In this document: positions 26,270 to 35,085 of the stretch, one piece after another
How the letters are laid out: every line of letters starts with the position of its first letter
How positions within the stretch are numbered: position 1 is the stretch's first letter
Assembly (NCBI GenBank): GCA_041394885.1
Contig: JAWKHI010000022.1
Span: forward strand, 52,316 to 116,315
Direction of reading: 5' to 3'
Source of the DNA: DSOI01 sp041394885
GTDB lineage: Bacteria > Acidobacteriota > Terriglobia > Bryobacterales > Bryobacteraceae
Length of the DNA: 64,000 nucleotides
Notes under the pieces: generated by a model
What the model saw: only the letters and a program-made list of their open reading frames with translations
Databases searched by the model: none
What the model was told of the DNA's origin: nothing
Translations under genes and position numbers: made by a program

Positions 26270-26653
26270 CTACTTCTGAAGGATGAGGAACCCGCTCTCC
26301 CAGGCCCCGCCCGAGTTCCGGTTCCAAACCACCTTCGCTTCCCCGGTCGCCCACGCATGCCGGAACCGCACGATCACACCCGTCTCGAGCGACGCCGCGG
26401 TGTGCGACGCACGAAAACCGCTCAAGCTGATGTCCACCAGATGTGCATGGATCAGCACCGGACGCGCCCCCGCCGGGGCCAGGATCACTTCGCCATCGGC
26501 GTTGATCCGTTCCTCTGTCCGGCGATCGTCCACATCGCTCACTACGGTGCCAGGCACGGCGGCTCCATCTGGATCCAAGGCGCCGTTCCCGTTCGGAGAG
26601 GCCGCGCCGTTCACTCCGCCAGGTACGGAGGATCGATTAGACCATGTTGGCAT
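26270..26653 (-). CDS. PilZ domain protein
   Basis: 127 residues from the ATG at 26653 (MPTWSNRSSVPGGVNGAASP). A disordered N-terminus is followed by a PilZ domain with the c-di-GMP binding motifs DRRTEERINADGE (RxxxR type) and VDISLSGFRAS (D/NxSxxG). It is a probable c-di-GMP receptor. The gene starts 17 bp inside the end of the sigma-54 activator gene, so the two are translated together, and a diguanylate-cyclase-like gene lies divergently upstream of that pair. Confidence 0.8.
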   Translation of the reverse strand: MPTWSNRSSVPGGVNGAASPNGNGALDPDGAAVPGTVVSDVDDRRTEERINADGEVILAPAGARPVLIHAHLVDISLSGFRASHTAASLETGVIVRFRHAWATGEAKVVWNRNSGGAWESGFLILQK

Positions 26654-27614
26654 TGGCTTGCCCTCCCACTCCCGCCATCCCATAGGATTTCAGTTTACGG
26701 CTGAGGGTGCGGGACGATATTCCGAGCAGGCTCGCGGCGCGTTCGTAATGACGGCCGGTTTGTTCCAAAGCGCGTAGGATCGTCTGGCGCTCCAGTTCCT
26801 CCAAATTGATCGGACCCTCGCCGTTCGACCCGGCGATGGATTGGGCCGGCGACTCGATCACCAGGTCCGACGCCCGGATCCGCCCGTCGAGCGCCATCAC
26901 CGCCGCGCTCGTCACCACGTTGCGCAGCTCGCGGACATTGCCCGGCCACGTATGCGCCAGCAAACACTCGATCGCGTCATCGTGAAAGCCGAACTCCGCC
27001 GACTGCTGACGCAGGAAAAACCGCGCCAGCGGGACGATGTCGCCCGCCCGCTCCCGCAGCGGAGGCACCCGCAGCCGCACCTGACAGAGCCGGTGGTAAA
27101 GATCGCTGCGGAATCGCCCCTCCGAGATCGCCTGGGACAGATCCCGGTTGGTCGCCGCGATCACCCGCACATCCACCGATACTTTCTTGCTGCCCCCCAA
27201 GCGAAAATACGGGACCCTGTCCAGCACTCGCAGCAGCTTCACCTGCATCCGCGGATCCAACTCACCGATTTCGTCCAGGAAAAACGTGCCCCGGTCGGCC
27301 AGCTCGAACAGTCCCGGCTTGTTCGAGTCCGCTCCCGAAAACGCTCCCTTGTCATAGCCGAACAACTCGCTCTCGATAAGATGTTCCGGCAGCGCCCCGC
27401 AATTGATGTCCACCCACGGCTTGGTCGCCCGCAACGAATAGTGATGGATGGCGCGCGCCACTACCTCTTTTCCGCTACCGCTTTCGCCGATGATCAATAC
27501 GCTGGCCTCGGTCTGCGCGATGCGCTGCACCAGCGCTAACAACTCACGCATCTGGTCACTGGCTATTACGGTTTCGATGCCAAGGAAGGCTTGCAGATCG
27601 GGTTTGGCGGTCAT
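26637..27614 (-). CDS. Sigma-54-dependent transcriptional activator (no receiver domain)
   Basis: 325 residues from the ATG at 27614, preceded by a good AGAGGAAG ribosome site. It is an AAA+ activator of RNA polymerase-sigma54: Walker A GESGSGKE at about 43-50, GAFSGA (variant of the sigma54-contacting GAFTGA), Walker B FFLDEIGELD, R-finger region, and a C-terminal Fis-type helix-turn-helix (ERAASLLGISSRTLSRKLKS). There is no N-terminal receiver or GAF domain, so activity is probably controlled by a partner; the overlapping PilZ protein is the obvious candidate. Target genes are unknown. Confidence 0.88.
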   Translation of the reverse strand: MTAKPDLQAFLGIETVIASDQMRELLALVQRIAQTEASVLIIGESGSGKEVVARAIHHYSLRATKPWVDINCGALPEHLIESELFGYDKGAFSGADSNKPGLFELADRGTFFLDEIGELDPRMQVKLLRVLDRVPYFRLGGSKKVSVDVRVIAATNRDLSQAISEGRFRSDLYHRLCQVRLRVPPLRERAGDIVPLARFFLRQQSAEFGFHDDAIECLLAHTWPGNVRELRNVVTSAAVMALDGRIRASDLVIESPAQSIAGSNGEGPINLEELERQTILRALEQTGRHYERAASLLGISSRTLSRKLKSYGMAGVGGQANANMV

Positions 27615-27807
27615 CGCTTCCTCTTGTTCATCGACATCGCCGGCGTGAAGGGCTATCAACGGAAACCCCCGACCCTGCCCCCGGTTCGCCTTAGTACCCG
27701 CGCCGCCCTCCGCGCCCGGTCCCTCCATTCCACTCCCCTCTCCCATCCAGCCAAACTCTCCCTCATCCCGCCTAAAGACTTCCCCTTCCACCCCCGATAG
27801 AGAGATC

Positions 27808-28809
27808 GTGGATCTCGCCCATTTGGCACAAGCCCATCAAGACTCGCAGCGGCTTCTCGAGCTGGCTCAGGAGTTGGGGAATTCGCTCAATCTCCCGGAG
27901 ACCCTCTCCGTCATCGGGGCCCAGTTCCGCGACGTGATCCCCTACGACACCATCGGTGTTTTTCAACTCCAGGGTGACTCGCTCACCCCGCTATTTGCCT
28001 TCGGCGAAAGCAGCCGCGCTCTCCTCGGCATCGGGAACGGCAGCCAGCAATCCCTCAGCGCTCAGGTCGCTCAATCCGGCGAACCCGTCCTCAACGCCGA
28101 CCCGCGCCGCGATATCGCTTTCTCCCCACTCCGGTCCGCCCTCGTGGTGCCCCTTGCCGGTAACGGCGGCCTTCGCGGCGCCCTCAGCTTGTACCGGACA
28201 CAGGAATCGGGATTCACCGATCAGGATCTCGCCCTCGCGATGAAGTTCAGCCGCAAGATCGCTACCGCCATTGAAAACGCCCTCGCCTTTCAATCCGTGG
28301 TGCAGAACTCCAACAACGACGCCCTCACGGGTCTCCCCAACGCCCGCGCACTCTTCCTCCAACTCGATGGCGAAACCGCCCGCGGACGCCGCACCGGCGC
28401 CTTTCTCGCCCTGCTCACCTGCGATGTGTTCGCCTTCCGCCGCATCAATGAACGATACGGCAAGACCCGCGCCGACCTTCTGCTCCTCGAGATCGCCAAG
28501 CTCCTCAAGCAGCATTGCCGCGAGTACGACACCATCGCTCGCACAGGCAGCGACGAATTCGCCCTCTTGCTCCCGGAATTTCCCCATGACGCGTTCGAGA
28601 ACAAGCGCCATGGCGTCGCGGCCGTGGCCCGCGAAGCCGGCCGCACCGTCCTCGGCGAGGATTTCGTCGAGTTCGCCGTCGGTTGGGCCTCGTTCCCCGA
28701 AGACGGCATGGACGCCGATTCCCTCCTCGCCAAAGCCGACGCACGCCTGTTCGAGGCCAAACAGCGGCAAAGGGCCACCGTTCATTCCTGGTTGTTCGTC
28801 GACAAATAG
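27808..28809 (+). CDS. GAF-GGDEF protein with degenerate GSDEF site
   Basis: 333 residues from a GTG. A GAF domain covers about 15-165 (TLSVIGAQFRDVIPYDTIGV; LVVPLAGNGGLRGALSLYRT). A GGDEF domain follows (NDALTGLPNARALFLQL), with signature RTGSDEFALLLPE, so the second Gly is Ser. Such GSDEF sites may be weak or inactive as diguanylate cyclases. It is divergent from the sigma-54 activator/PilZ pair, which suggests a local c-di-GMP circuit. No inhibitory-site RxxD is evident just before the signature. Confidence 0.82.
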   Translation: MDLAHLAQAHQDSQRLLELAQELGNSLNLPETLSVIGAQFRDVIPYDTIGVFQLQGDSLTPLFAFGESSRALLGIGNGSQQSLSAQVAQSGEPVLNADPRRDIAFSPLRSALVVPLAGNGGLRGALSLYRTQESGFTDQDLALAMKFSRKIATAIENALAFQSVVQNSNNDALTGLPNARALFLQLDGETARGRRTGAFLALLTCDVFAFRRINERYGKTRADLLLLEIAKLLKQHCREYDTIARTGSDEFALLLPEFPHDAFENKRHGVAAVAREAGRTVLGEDFVEFAVGWASFPEDGMDADSLLAKADARLFEAKQRQRATVHSWLFVDK

Positions 28810-28818
28810 CCCGCTCCG

Positions 28819-30579
28819 CTACCCTGGCAGCCGGCGCAGTTCCACTCCCTTTACATCCATCACTCGTCCCCCCGCGTTCGCGATCGCACGCAAAACCAGC
28901 CGCGTACGCCCCTTCCGTAACTCGATCGCCCCCGCCGCCAGACGCCCCCAATCCATCGTCACATAGTGCTTCACGAACACCAGGTTCCGGTCCGGTAGCG
29001 CGTCCATCGAGGTCGCCCGCTCCACCGTCGCCCGGATCTGCTCCTCCCCAGCCTCCACGCCCACCACCGCCCCCGTCTCCCCGGCTGGACACAAATACTG
29101 AATCGTCACTCCGTACCGGCCCGCCTCGGCCACGTCGATCTCCCAATGCACCGTCGACGACGATTCGGTCCACCCCACCAGCCAATCATGCGCGAAGCCG
29201 TTCCCGTTGTTGAACCGGATCGCCCCGTCGAAATACGCCTGCGTCGCCGGCAGCGTCACCGGGTTTTCCTCTGGATGGCCCACCGGTATCGGCAGTCGAT
29301 GAAAACCCCGCTCCGCGATCGCCGTCTGAAACCAGTCCTCGTACCGGCCCCGTAGCTCACGCACCGCCTCCGGATGCTCGGCGGCCACATCCTTGCTCTC
29401 GCCCGGGTCGGCTTCCATGTCGTACAGCTCTTTCCCGTTCACCAGGTTGTAGCGCTGCGTCCGGATCGCTCCCGGATACGCGGCGGACTCCTTGTCCACC
29501 AGCTCCCGGTGCGTAAACAACGGCCGGTCCGGCCAGCCGGCTTTATCGTCTTCCAGCAGCGGACGCAAACTCCGCCCGTCGATCGCGCGGCCCTCCGCCC
29601 TCGCCACGCCGCACAGATCCGCCAGCGTCGGATACACGTCAATGTGCGCCGCGATCGTATCCACCTTCCGCCCCGGCCGCACATGTCCCGGCCACCGCAG
29701 AAAAAACGGCACCCGAACCCCACCCTCGTACACAGACCCCTTCCGCCCACGTAACCCCGCGTTGTACCGCTCCCCAGCCGGACCATTGTCGGTCAGGAAC
29801 ACCACGATCGTCTCCCCCGCCAGCCCCAGACCCTCCAGCCGCGCCGTCAGCCGGCCAATATTATCGTCCAGGTTCTCGATCATCCCGTACACCGCCGCTT
29901 TCTCGCGCGGCATGCCCTTGGCGTCGAATTTCTTCCAGTACCGGTCCGGCGCCTGGAACGGCGAGTGTGGCGTGTTGTAGGAGAGATAAAGGAAGAAAGG
30001 ATTGCGCCGGTTCTGCGCGACGAAAGCCTCCGCCTCCCCGGTGAGCGCGTCCGCAATGTAGCCCTTGGTCGGATACGGCTTTCCGTTCCGCTCGAGAGTC
30101 GTATCGAAATAGTTGTTCCAGTGGCCCGTCCGGAACCCGATGTAGTGATCGAACCCCTGCGCGTGCGGCACGTTCGGATACGCCTCGCCCAGGTGCCATT
30201 TCCCGATCAGCGCCGTGCGGTACCCGGCGCCACGGAAGGTTTCCGCCACCGTCACCTCGTCCACCGGCATCGTTTCCTTGCCCGTCGTCACCCCGTGAAC
30301 TCCGCACCGGACGTTGTAGCGTCCCGTCAGCAGGCTCGAGCGCGTCGGCGCGCACACCGGCGATACGTAGAAACGCGTGAACTCCGCCCCCTCTCCCGCT
30401 AGCCGGTCCAGATGCGGAGTCGACAGTTCCTTGTTGCCGTGCAGTGACAAGTCCCCGTACCCCTGGTCATCGCTCATGATCAGGATCACGTTGGGACGCT
30501 TCTCCACCGCTCCCCCCGCGCTCTGCAACGCGCCCGCCGCCGTCGCCCCCAGCCACTGCCGCCGCGAAAGGCCCGCCAC
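28819..30579 (-). CDS. Exported sulfatase with C-terminal carbohydrate-binding-like tail
   Basis: About 586 residues from a GTG at 30579 that lies 5 bp after the oxidoreductase stop and directly precedes a Tat-like leader (VAGLSRRQWLGATAAGALQ). Sulfatase motifs are intact: LIMSDDQGYGDLSLHGN, CAPTRSSLLTGRYN, IGKWHLGEAYP and VVFLTDNGPAGERY. The C-terminal ~110 residues form a beta-rich module (VHWEIDVAEAGRYGVTIQYL). It likely desulfates a glycan outside the cytoplasm. No other start codon gives both a leader and sensible spacing. It is coupled to the Gfo/Idh gene. Confidence 0.87.
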   Translation of the reverse strand: MAGLSRRQWLGATAAGALQSAGGAVEKRPNVILIMSDDQGYGDLSLHGNKELSTPHLDRLAGEGAEFTRFYVSPVCAPTRSSLLTGRYNVRCGVHGVTTGKETMPVDEVTVAETFRGAGYRTALIGKWHLGEAYPNVPHAQGFDHYIGFRTGHWNNYFDTTLERNGKPYPTKGYIADALTGEAEAFVAQNRRNPFFLYLSYNTPHSPFQAPDRYWKKFDAKGMPREKAAVYGMIENLDDNIGRLTARLEGLGLAGETIVVFLTDNGPAGERYNAGLRGRKGSVYEGGVRVPFFLRWPGHVRPGRKVDTIAAHIDVYPTLADLCGVARAEGRAIDGRSLRPLLEDDKAGWPDRPLFTHRELVDKESAAYPGAIRTQRYNLVNGKELYDMEADPGESKDVAAEHPEAVRELRGRYEDWFQTAIAERGFHRLPIPVGHPEENPVTLPATQAYFDGAIRFNNGNGFAHDWLVGWTESSSTVHWEIDVAEAGRYGVTIQYLCPAGETGAVVGVEAGEEQIRATVERATSMDALPDRNLVFVKHYVTMDWGRLAAGAIELRKGRTRLVLRAIANAGGRVMDVKGVELRRLPG

Positions 30580-30584
30580 TCGCG

Positions 30585-31952
30585 TCAGACCTCGCTCGAC
30601 ACGACGTAGGGTGCGCGGTAGTCTCGCGTCCGGAGGCCATTGGCCTCCTCGTCCCCAATGAAGTGGCCCGAAGACTGCGAAATCTGCAGCGTCCGGCCTA
30701 CCCGGTAGCTGATGTTGGCCAGGTGGCAATACGCCGCCGACCGCGCCCCGATCTCAATCTCGGCGTTCAGCTTCGTGTGGTCCCGGGACCGCACCGCTGC
30801 CAGGAAGTTCTGCATGTGTGGCTGCGTCTGCCACGCCTGCTGCTCCTGCGCCTTCTCTTCCACCGCTTTCTCGTATCGCTCGCGCCCGCCCGCCCCGGCG
30901 CCGGTGGCCTGCTCCCGCGTCAGATTGCCGATCGTGCTCTTGTACAACTCGAAGCCCGACGAATCCACGATCAGGAAACCCGTGCTGCCGAAGAAAATAT
31001 TTCCGGTGTAGTTCGGTCCGCGCATTCCCAGCAGACCTTCCGGCGGTGTCGGCAGGTTCCGCGTGTCGAACGTAATGTAGGCGTCGCCGAAATCGAACCC
31101 TGCCGACTGTGTATTCGGCGTCTCCTGATCGTCCTGCCACACATACTTGCCCCCGGTCGCCGACACCTGCTTCGGCCAACCCGTCCGCCCGATCCCCCAC
31201 AAACAGATATCCATTTCGTGAACGCCCTGGTTGCCGATATCGCCGTTCCCCGTATCCCAGAACCAGTGCCAGTTGTACGCGAATTTGTTCTTGCTATACG
31301 GCTTGTACTGCGCCGGACCCAAAAACAGACTCCAGTCGAGCCCCGCCGGAACCGGTTCATCCGGCGTGTGCCCGATCGAGAATCGCCGCCGGAAGCACAG
31401 CCCTCGCACGTGATATACCTGCCCGATCGCGCCCTCCCCGATCAGCTTCATCGCTTTTTGCTTATGCGCGATCGAACGGCTCTGCGACCCCACCTGCACC
31501 ATCCGCTTGTATTTCCGTGCCGCCTTCACCATCTGTATGCCTTCGTGGATGTTGTGGCTCGCCGGCTTTTCCACATACACGTCCTTGCCCGCCTGGCACG
31601 CCCAGATCGTCGCCAGCGCATGCCAGTGGTTCGGCGTCGTAATCGAAACCGCGTCTACGTCTCTTGCCTCGAATAGCTTCCGCATGTCGCCGAACTCGTT
31701 GGGCGTGTGGCCCTTGTCTTTCTTGATCTTCGCCACCGCCCGTTCCCGCGCCGCCTGATTCACGTCGCACACTGCCGCGATGCGCGCCTCGGCGTCGAGC
31801 GATCCGTAGAAATTAATATGATCGGTGCCGCGTCCCCCCAACCCGACAATGCCCAGGTTCACGCGGTCATTGGCGCCGAGAATCGGAAATTGCGCCGTCG
31901 CGATGGCGGCTGCGGTCTGGACGAATTTACGCCGGGAGGTTGCTGGTTTCAT
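30585..31952 (-). CDS. Tat-exported Gfo/Idh/MocA oxidoreductase
   Basis: 455 residues from the ATG at 31952 (MKPATSRRKFVQTAAAIATA, a clear twin-arginine leader). The NAD(P)-binding Rossmann start is VNLGIVGLGGRGTDHINFYG, followed by TTPNHWHALATIWACQAG and VEKPASHNIHEGIQM, where EKP is the family signature. Such exported members are frequent in Acidobacteria and Planctomycetes and act on sugars, but the substrate is unknown. It precedes the sulfatase by 5 bp. The two probably process the same glycan. Confidence 0.9.
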   Translation of the reverse strand: MKPATSRRKFVQTAAAIATAQFPILGANDRVNLGIVGLGGRGTDHINFYGSLDAEARIAAVCDVNQAARERAVAKIKKDKGHTPNEFGDMRKLFEARDVDAVSITTPNHWHALATIWACQAGKDVYVEKPASHNIHEGIQMVKAARKYKRMVQVGSQSRSIAHKQKAMKLIGEGAIGQVYHVRGLCFRRRFSIGHTPDEPVPAGLDWSLFLGPAQYKPYSKNKFAYNWHWFWDTGNGDIGNQGVHEMDICLWGIGRTGWPKQVSATGGKYVWQDDQETPNTQSAGFDFGDAYITFDTRNLPTPPEGLLGMRGPNYTGNIFFGSTGFLIVDSSGFELYKSTIGNLTREQATGAGAGGRERYEKAVEEKAQEQQAWQTQPHMQNFLAAVRSRDHTKLNAEIEIGARSAAYCHLANISYRVGRTLQISQSSGHFIGDEEANGLRTRDYRAPYVVSSEV

Positions 31953-31974
31953 GGCGCTTTTTATGATAGCTCCG

Positions 31975-32412
31975 TCATGGCTCCGCCGTCCCCCCGGGTG
32001 CTTCCCGCTCCGCCAGGATCCGCCCGCAGGTTTCCACGCACTCATCGCAGATATAGGAGACCGGACCCGCAATCAGCGTGGTCACCTCCGCGTTGCTCTT
32101 CTCGCAGAAGCCGCACCGGTGTACGTGCCGATGCAAATCGTAGATCCGCCGGATCGCGTGCCGCACCCACTGTTCGAAATCGTCATCCACTCCCGGTTCC
32201 GCTTCGTAGTACGACAACTCCGCTTCTTCCACCCGCCCCTCCTCCCCGGAACGGTCCACCTGCAGCACAATCACCTTGCCCTCCCCGCCCGGCGGACCCG
32301 AACGGAACGTCTTCAATCTTCCATTCGAGTGAAACTCGGCGTACAGCGGCTCGGCCGGATTCTGCGAGAATCCCTCTGCGAGAAACGATGCGTCAATCAT
32401 AGGCTCGATCAT
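31975..32412 (-). CDS. ClpX-type C4 zinc-finger protein
   Basis: About 145 residues from the ATG at 32412 (a second ATG is at 32400). The C-terminus has CGFCEKSNAEVTTLIAGPVS followed by YICDECVETC, the four-cysteine zinc finger that starts ClpX proteins. No AAA+ domain follows, so it is not ClpX. The N-terminal part is acidic and unfamiliar (AELSYYEAEPGVDDDFEQWV). In ClpX this finger binds adaptors, so an adaptor or regulator role is possible. It is divergent from the TonB-dependent transporter gene. Confidence 0.75.
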   Translation of the reverse strand: MIEPMIDASFLAEGFSQNPAEPLYAEFHSNGRLKTFRSGPPGGEGKVIVLQVDRSGEEGRVEEAELSYYEAEPGVDDDFEQWVRHAIRRIYDLHRHVHRCGFCEKSNAEVTTLIAGPVSYICDECVETCGRILAEREAPGGTAEP

Positions 32413-32413
32413 A

Positions 32414-32429
32414 CCGGCTCGCGAGCCGG
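32414..32429. promoter_or_regulatory. 16-bp perfect palindrome, possible operator
   Basis: CCGGCTCGCGAGCCGG, directly upstream of the zinc-finger gene start and in the divergent region before the TonB transporter. It could be an operator or a small hairpin in the zinc-finger 5' leader. Confidence 0.4.
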
Positions 32430-32446
32430 CCGGCCAAAATTTGCTA

Positions 32447-32490
32447 TTGACTTCGCCATGGATGGGAAGATACACTTAACTGTAGTTAAG
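32447..32490 (+). promoter_or_regulatory. Promoter with overlapping inverted repeat for TonB transporter
   Basis: TTGACT (32447-32452), 18-base spacer, TACACT (32471-32476). The -10 overlaps a perfect inverted repeat CTTAACT-GT-AGTTAAG at 32475-32490, well placed for repression. A GGAGGGG at 32494-32500 serves the ATG at 32513. A related CTTAACTG octamer lies before the transporter at 52237. Confidence 0.5.
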
Positions 32491-32512
32491 TTCGGAGGGG
32501 CATCCGCAATTT

Positions 32513-34900
32513 ATGTCGAAACTCTGCGCCGCGGCCGTGTTCACCACCACCCTGGCGTTCGGCCAAACCAGCGCAACCCTCTCAGGCCGCGTCTCCGACC
32601 CTCGCGGACTCGGCGTCGACCGGGCCGCCGTCACGCTCGAGAATCCGCTCAATGGAGCCCGCCTGGAAACCCAAACCGGGCCTGGCGGTGACTTCCGCGT
32701 CGCTAACATCCCATTTCACGACTACGTTCTCCAGATCCGCAAGTCCGGCTTCGCCGTCGCCACCGATCGTGTCCGCCTGCGCACCAACATCGAGCAGCGG
32801 GTCGAAATCGAGCTCGCACTCGCCGGCGTAGAAGGCAGCGTCTCGGTGTCCGCGTTTGACTCCGCCGATCTCGTCGACCCCCAGGAAACCGGAACCCGGG
32901 CCGCGCTGAGTTCCACCGCCATCGAGCGCAGCCCCGTGCCCATCGGCACGCGCGGACTCGAAGCCGTTCTCGCCAGTTTTCCCGGCTTTGCCGTCAACGC
33001 CAACGGCGCCATTCATCCCCGCGGCGCCCACAACCAGATGACCTATGTGATCGACGGACTCCCCATCTCGGACCAACTCACCGGATCGTTCGCCAGTTCG
33101 CTCGACCCCTCCATCGTCCAGACCATCGAGCTGTTCACCGGCAACGTCCCGGCCGCCTATGGCAACAAGGTGTCTGGCGTCGCACAAATCACCACCCGGT
33201 CCGGTCTCGGTGCCGGACGCCGCTTCGCCGGCATGACCGAAACCCAGGCTGCCGGTTTCGGCACCGGCGGCAATACCACCCAGGTCTCGGGTGAAGCCGG
33301 ACGCCTCGGCTATTTCGCCACCGTGTCCGCGCTCAAAAGCAACCGCTTTCTCGACGCCGTCTCGCTCGACAATCTCCACAACGGCGGCAACGCCGAACGC
33401 GGTTACCTCAAGCTCGATTGGCAGGCCTCGCCCCGCGACGTCCTCCGTTTTCACGCCATGGCCGGACGCTCGTCGTTTCAATTGGCCAACCTCCGCTCCC
33501 AACACGCCGCCGCCCAGGATCAGCGTCAGCTCCTTCGCGATTCCGCCTTCTGGCTCGGCTGGCTCCGGACTCTCGGCCCAAACGCCACCTTCGACACCAC
33601 CGCCGCCTGGCGCACGTCGATCGGACAACTGTTCTCTTCCCCCGGAGACACGCCCGTCACCGCGGACCAGTCCCGCCACCTTTCCACCGGCACCGTCAAT
33701 GCCAACCTCAACGTCATCGCCGCCGCCCACACTTGGCGCGGCGGCGTCAGTTGGCAGCACATTCCCATCTCCGAGGACTTCTCTTTCGCCATCACACAAC
33801 CCGGATTCAACGACCCCCTCACCCGGCCCGCTCTCGCCGCGCATGACCTTTCTCGTGGCGGCCGGCGCTTCGTCTTCTCCGGCAAGGCTTCCGGGAATCT
33901 GTACAGCGCGCATCTTCAGGACAACATCCGCCTCGGCAACTGGGCCCTCGCGCTCGGCATGCGCTACGACGCCTACCGGTTTCTGGTCAATGGCTATCAG
34001 TGGCAGCCACGCCTCGGCATCGCCTACCATCTCCAACCCACCCGCACCGTGCTCCGCGCCTCCTACAACCGCAACTTCCAAACCCCGCCCAACGAGAACC
34101 TCCTCCTTTCCGCCTCCCCGCAGGCCGCCGCCCTGGCGCCGGTTCGTGTCCGCGAAACCCTGGGCGCCGCCGTACTCGGGATCCAGCCCGAACGCCAGGA
34201 CGTCTTTGAACTCGGTCTCCAGCAGGCACTGCTCGGCAAAGCGAGCTTGAATCTCGCCTACTACTACAAACGATCCCGGGACCAGCAGGATAACGACAAT
34301 TTTCTCAACACCGGCGTCATTTTTCCCCTCACCCTCAACCGCATCCGCGTCAACGGCGCAGAGGCCAGGGTCAATCTCCCCGAATGGGCAGGCCTGTCCG
34401 GCTCCCTCAGCCTCACTCACTACAGAGCGATTTCTACTCCTCCGTTCACGGGAGGCCTATTCCTCAATGAAGGCGCGGTGGATGTGCTCACCGCCGGCCC
34501 CTTCGTCATTGACCATGACCAGACCCTCGGCGCACAAGCCAATCTCTTCTACACTCCCGCCCGGCGCCCGTTCTGGTTCAGTTCCACGCTCCGCTACGAC
34601 AGCGGACTCGTCTCCAATCCCTCCGATCCCGCCGTGGTCGCCCGCGACCCCGATTACGCGGACCTCCTCCCCTACGTCCGCCTGAACCTTTCCCCCTCCA
34701 GAGTCGCTCCCCGCGCCATCCACGATTTCGCCGTCGGTTACGTCAGGAACAGCCCCGAAGGACGCCGCGCCTGGGAGATCCAGGGCCAAGTGACCAACCT
34801 CTGGAATCGCACCGCCGTCTACAATTTTCAATCCATCTTCGTCGGCACCCGCCTCGTCCAGCCCAGGACCCTCGGAGTGAAGATGCGCCTGTTTTTCTGA
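32513..34900 (+). CDS. TonB-dependent transporter with carboxypeptidase-regulatory domain
   Basis: 795 residues. A short signal (MSKLCAAAVFTTTLAFGQ) precedes a CarboxypepD_reg-like domain (TLSGRVSDPRGLGVDRAAVT). A plug follows (LEAVLASFPGFAVNANGAIH; MTYVIDGLPISDQLTG) and then a beta-barrel ending in aromatic VKMRLFF. It is an outer-membrane, energy-coupled importer of an unknown ligand. It is shorter than the Oar-like pair at 52-59 kb and not closely similar to them. Neighbouring sulfatase and oxidoreductase genes make a glycan ligand plausible. The ribosome site is GGAGGGG. Confidence 0.87.
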   Translation: MSKLCAAAVFTTTLAFGQTSATLSGRVSDPRGLGVDRAAVTLENPLNGARLETQTGPGGDFRVANIPFHDYVLQIRKSGFAVATDRVRLRTNIEQRVEIELALAGVEGSVSVSAFDSADLVDPQETGTRAALSSTAIERSPVPIGTRGLEAVLASFPGFAVNANGAIHPRGAHNQMTYVIDGLPISDQLTGSFASSLDPSIVQTIELFTGNVPAAYGNKVSGVAQITTRSGLGAGRRFAGMTETQAAGFGTGGNTTQVSGEAGRLGYFATVSALKSNRFLDAVSLDNLHNGGNAERGYLKLDWQASPRDVLRFHAMAGRSSFQLANLRSQHAAAQDQRQLLRDSAFWLGWLRTLGPNATFDTTAAWRTSIGQLFSSPGDTPVTADQSRHLSTGTVNANLNVIAAAHTWRGGVSWQHIPISEDFSFAITQPGFNDPLTRPALAAHDLSRGGRRFVFSGKASGNLYSAHLQDNIRLGNWALALGMRYDAYRFLVNGYQWQPRLGIAYHLQPTRTVLRASYNRNFQTPPNENLLLSASPQAAALAPVRVRETLGAAVLGIQPERQDVFELGLQQALLGKASLNLAYYYKRSRDQQDNDNFLNTGVIFPLTLNRIRVNGAEARVNLPEWAGLSGSLSLTHYRAISTPPFTGGLFLNEGAVDVLTAGPFVIDHDQTLGAQANLFYTPARRPFWFSSTLRYDSGLVSNPSDPAVVARDPDYADLLPYVRLNLSPSRVAPRAIHDFAVGYVRNSPEGRRAWEIQGQVTNLWNRTAVYNFQSIFVGTRLVQPRTLGVKMRLFF

Positions 34901-34965
34901 ACCGGCATAGAACCGCTCCGGTGCCTCGAACGAGTCCGTTTGGAGATGATTTTGCCGGACTATCA

Positions 34966-34986
34966 ACCCCTTAGGGGCTTTTCTTG
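34966..34986 (+). terminator. Possible weak terminator after TonB transporter
   Basis: A short hairpin CCCC-TTA-GGGG followed by CTTTTCTTG. It lies 65 bp after the transporter stop. The stem is only 4-5 bp, so it is weak evidence. Confidence 0.35.
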
Positions 34987-35051
34987 CTTAGTACTAAGAG
35001 TGATTCCAATAGTCCGCTAGGAGTACTCTAGGTTGATTCAGTACCAGTACG
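34987..35051. promoter_or_regulatory. Cluster of GTAC-centred palindromes before response regulator
   Basis: CTTAGTACTAAG (34987-34998, perfect), GAGTACTC (35021-35028, perfect, inside a longer imperfect CTAG-flanked repeat) and GTACCAGTAC (about 35042-35051). These lie within 100 bp before the LuxR-type regulator and may be sites for autoregulation. No promoter hexamers could be fixed. Confidence 0.4.
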
Positions 35052-35085
35052 CGACTAGAATCAAGTTGTGGTACTTGGAGGCGCA

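Noticed and set aside
27820..27840. TTGGCAC resembling the -24 box of a sigma-54 promoter near the GGDEF gene start
   Set aside because: The expected TTGC at -12 is absent and the site lies inside the coding region.
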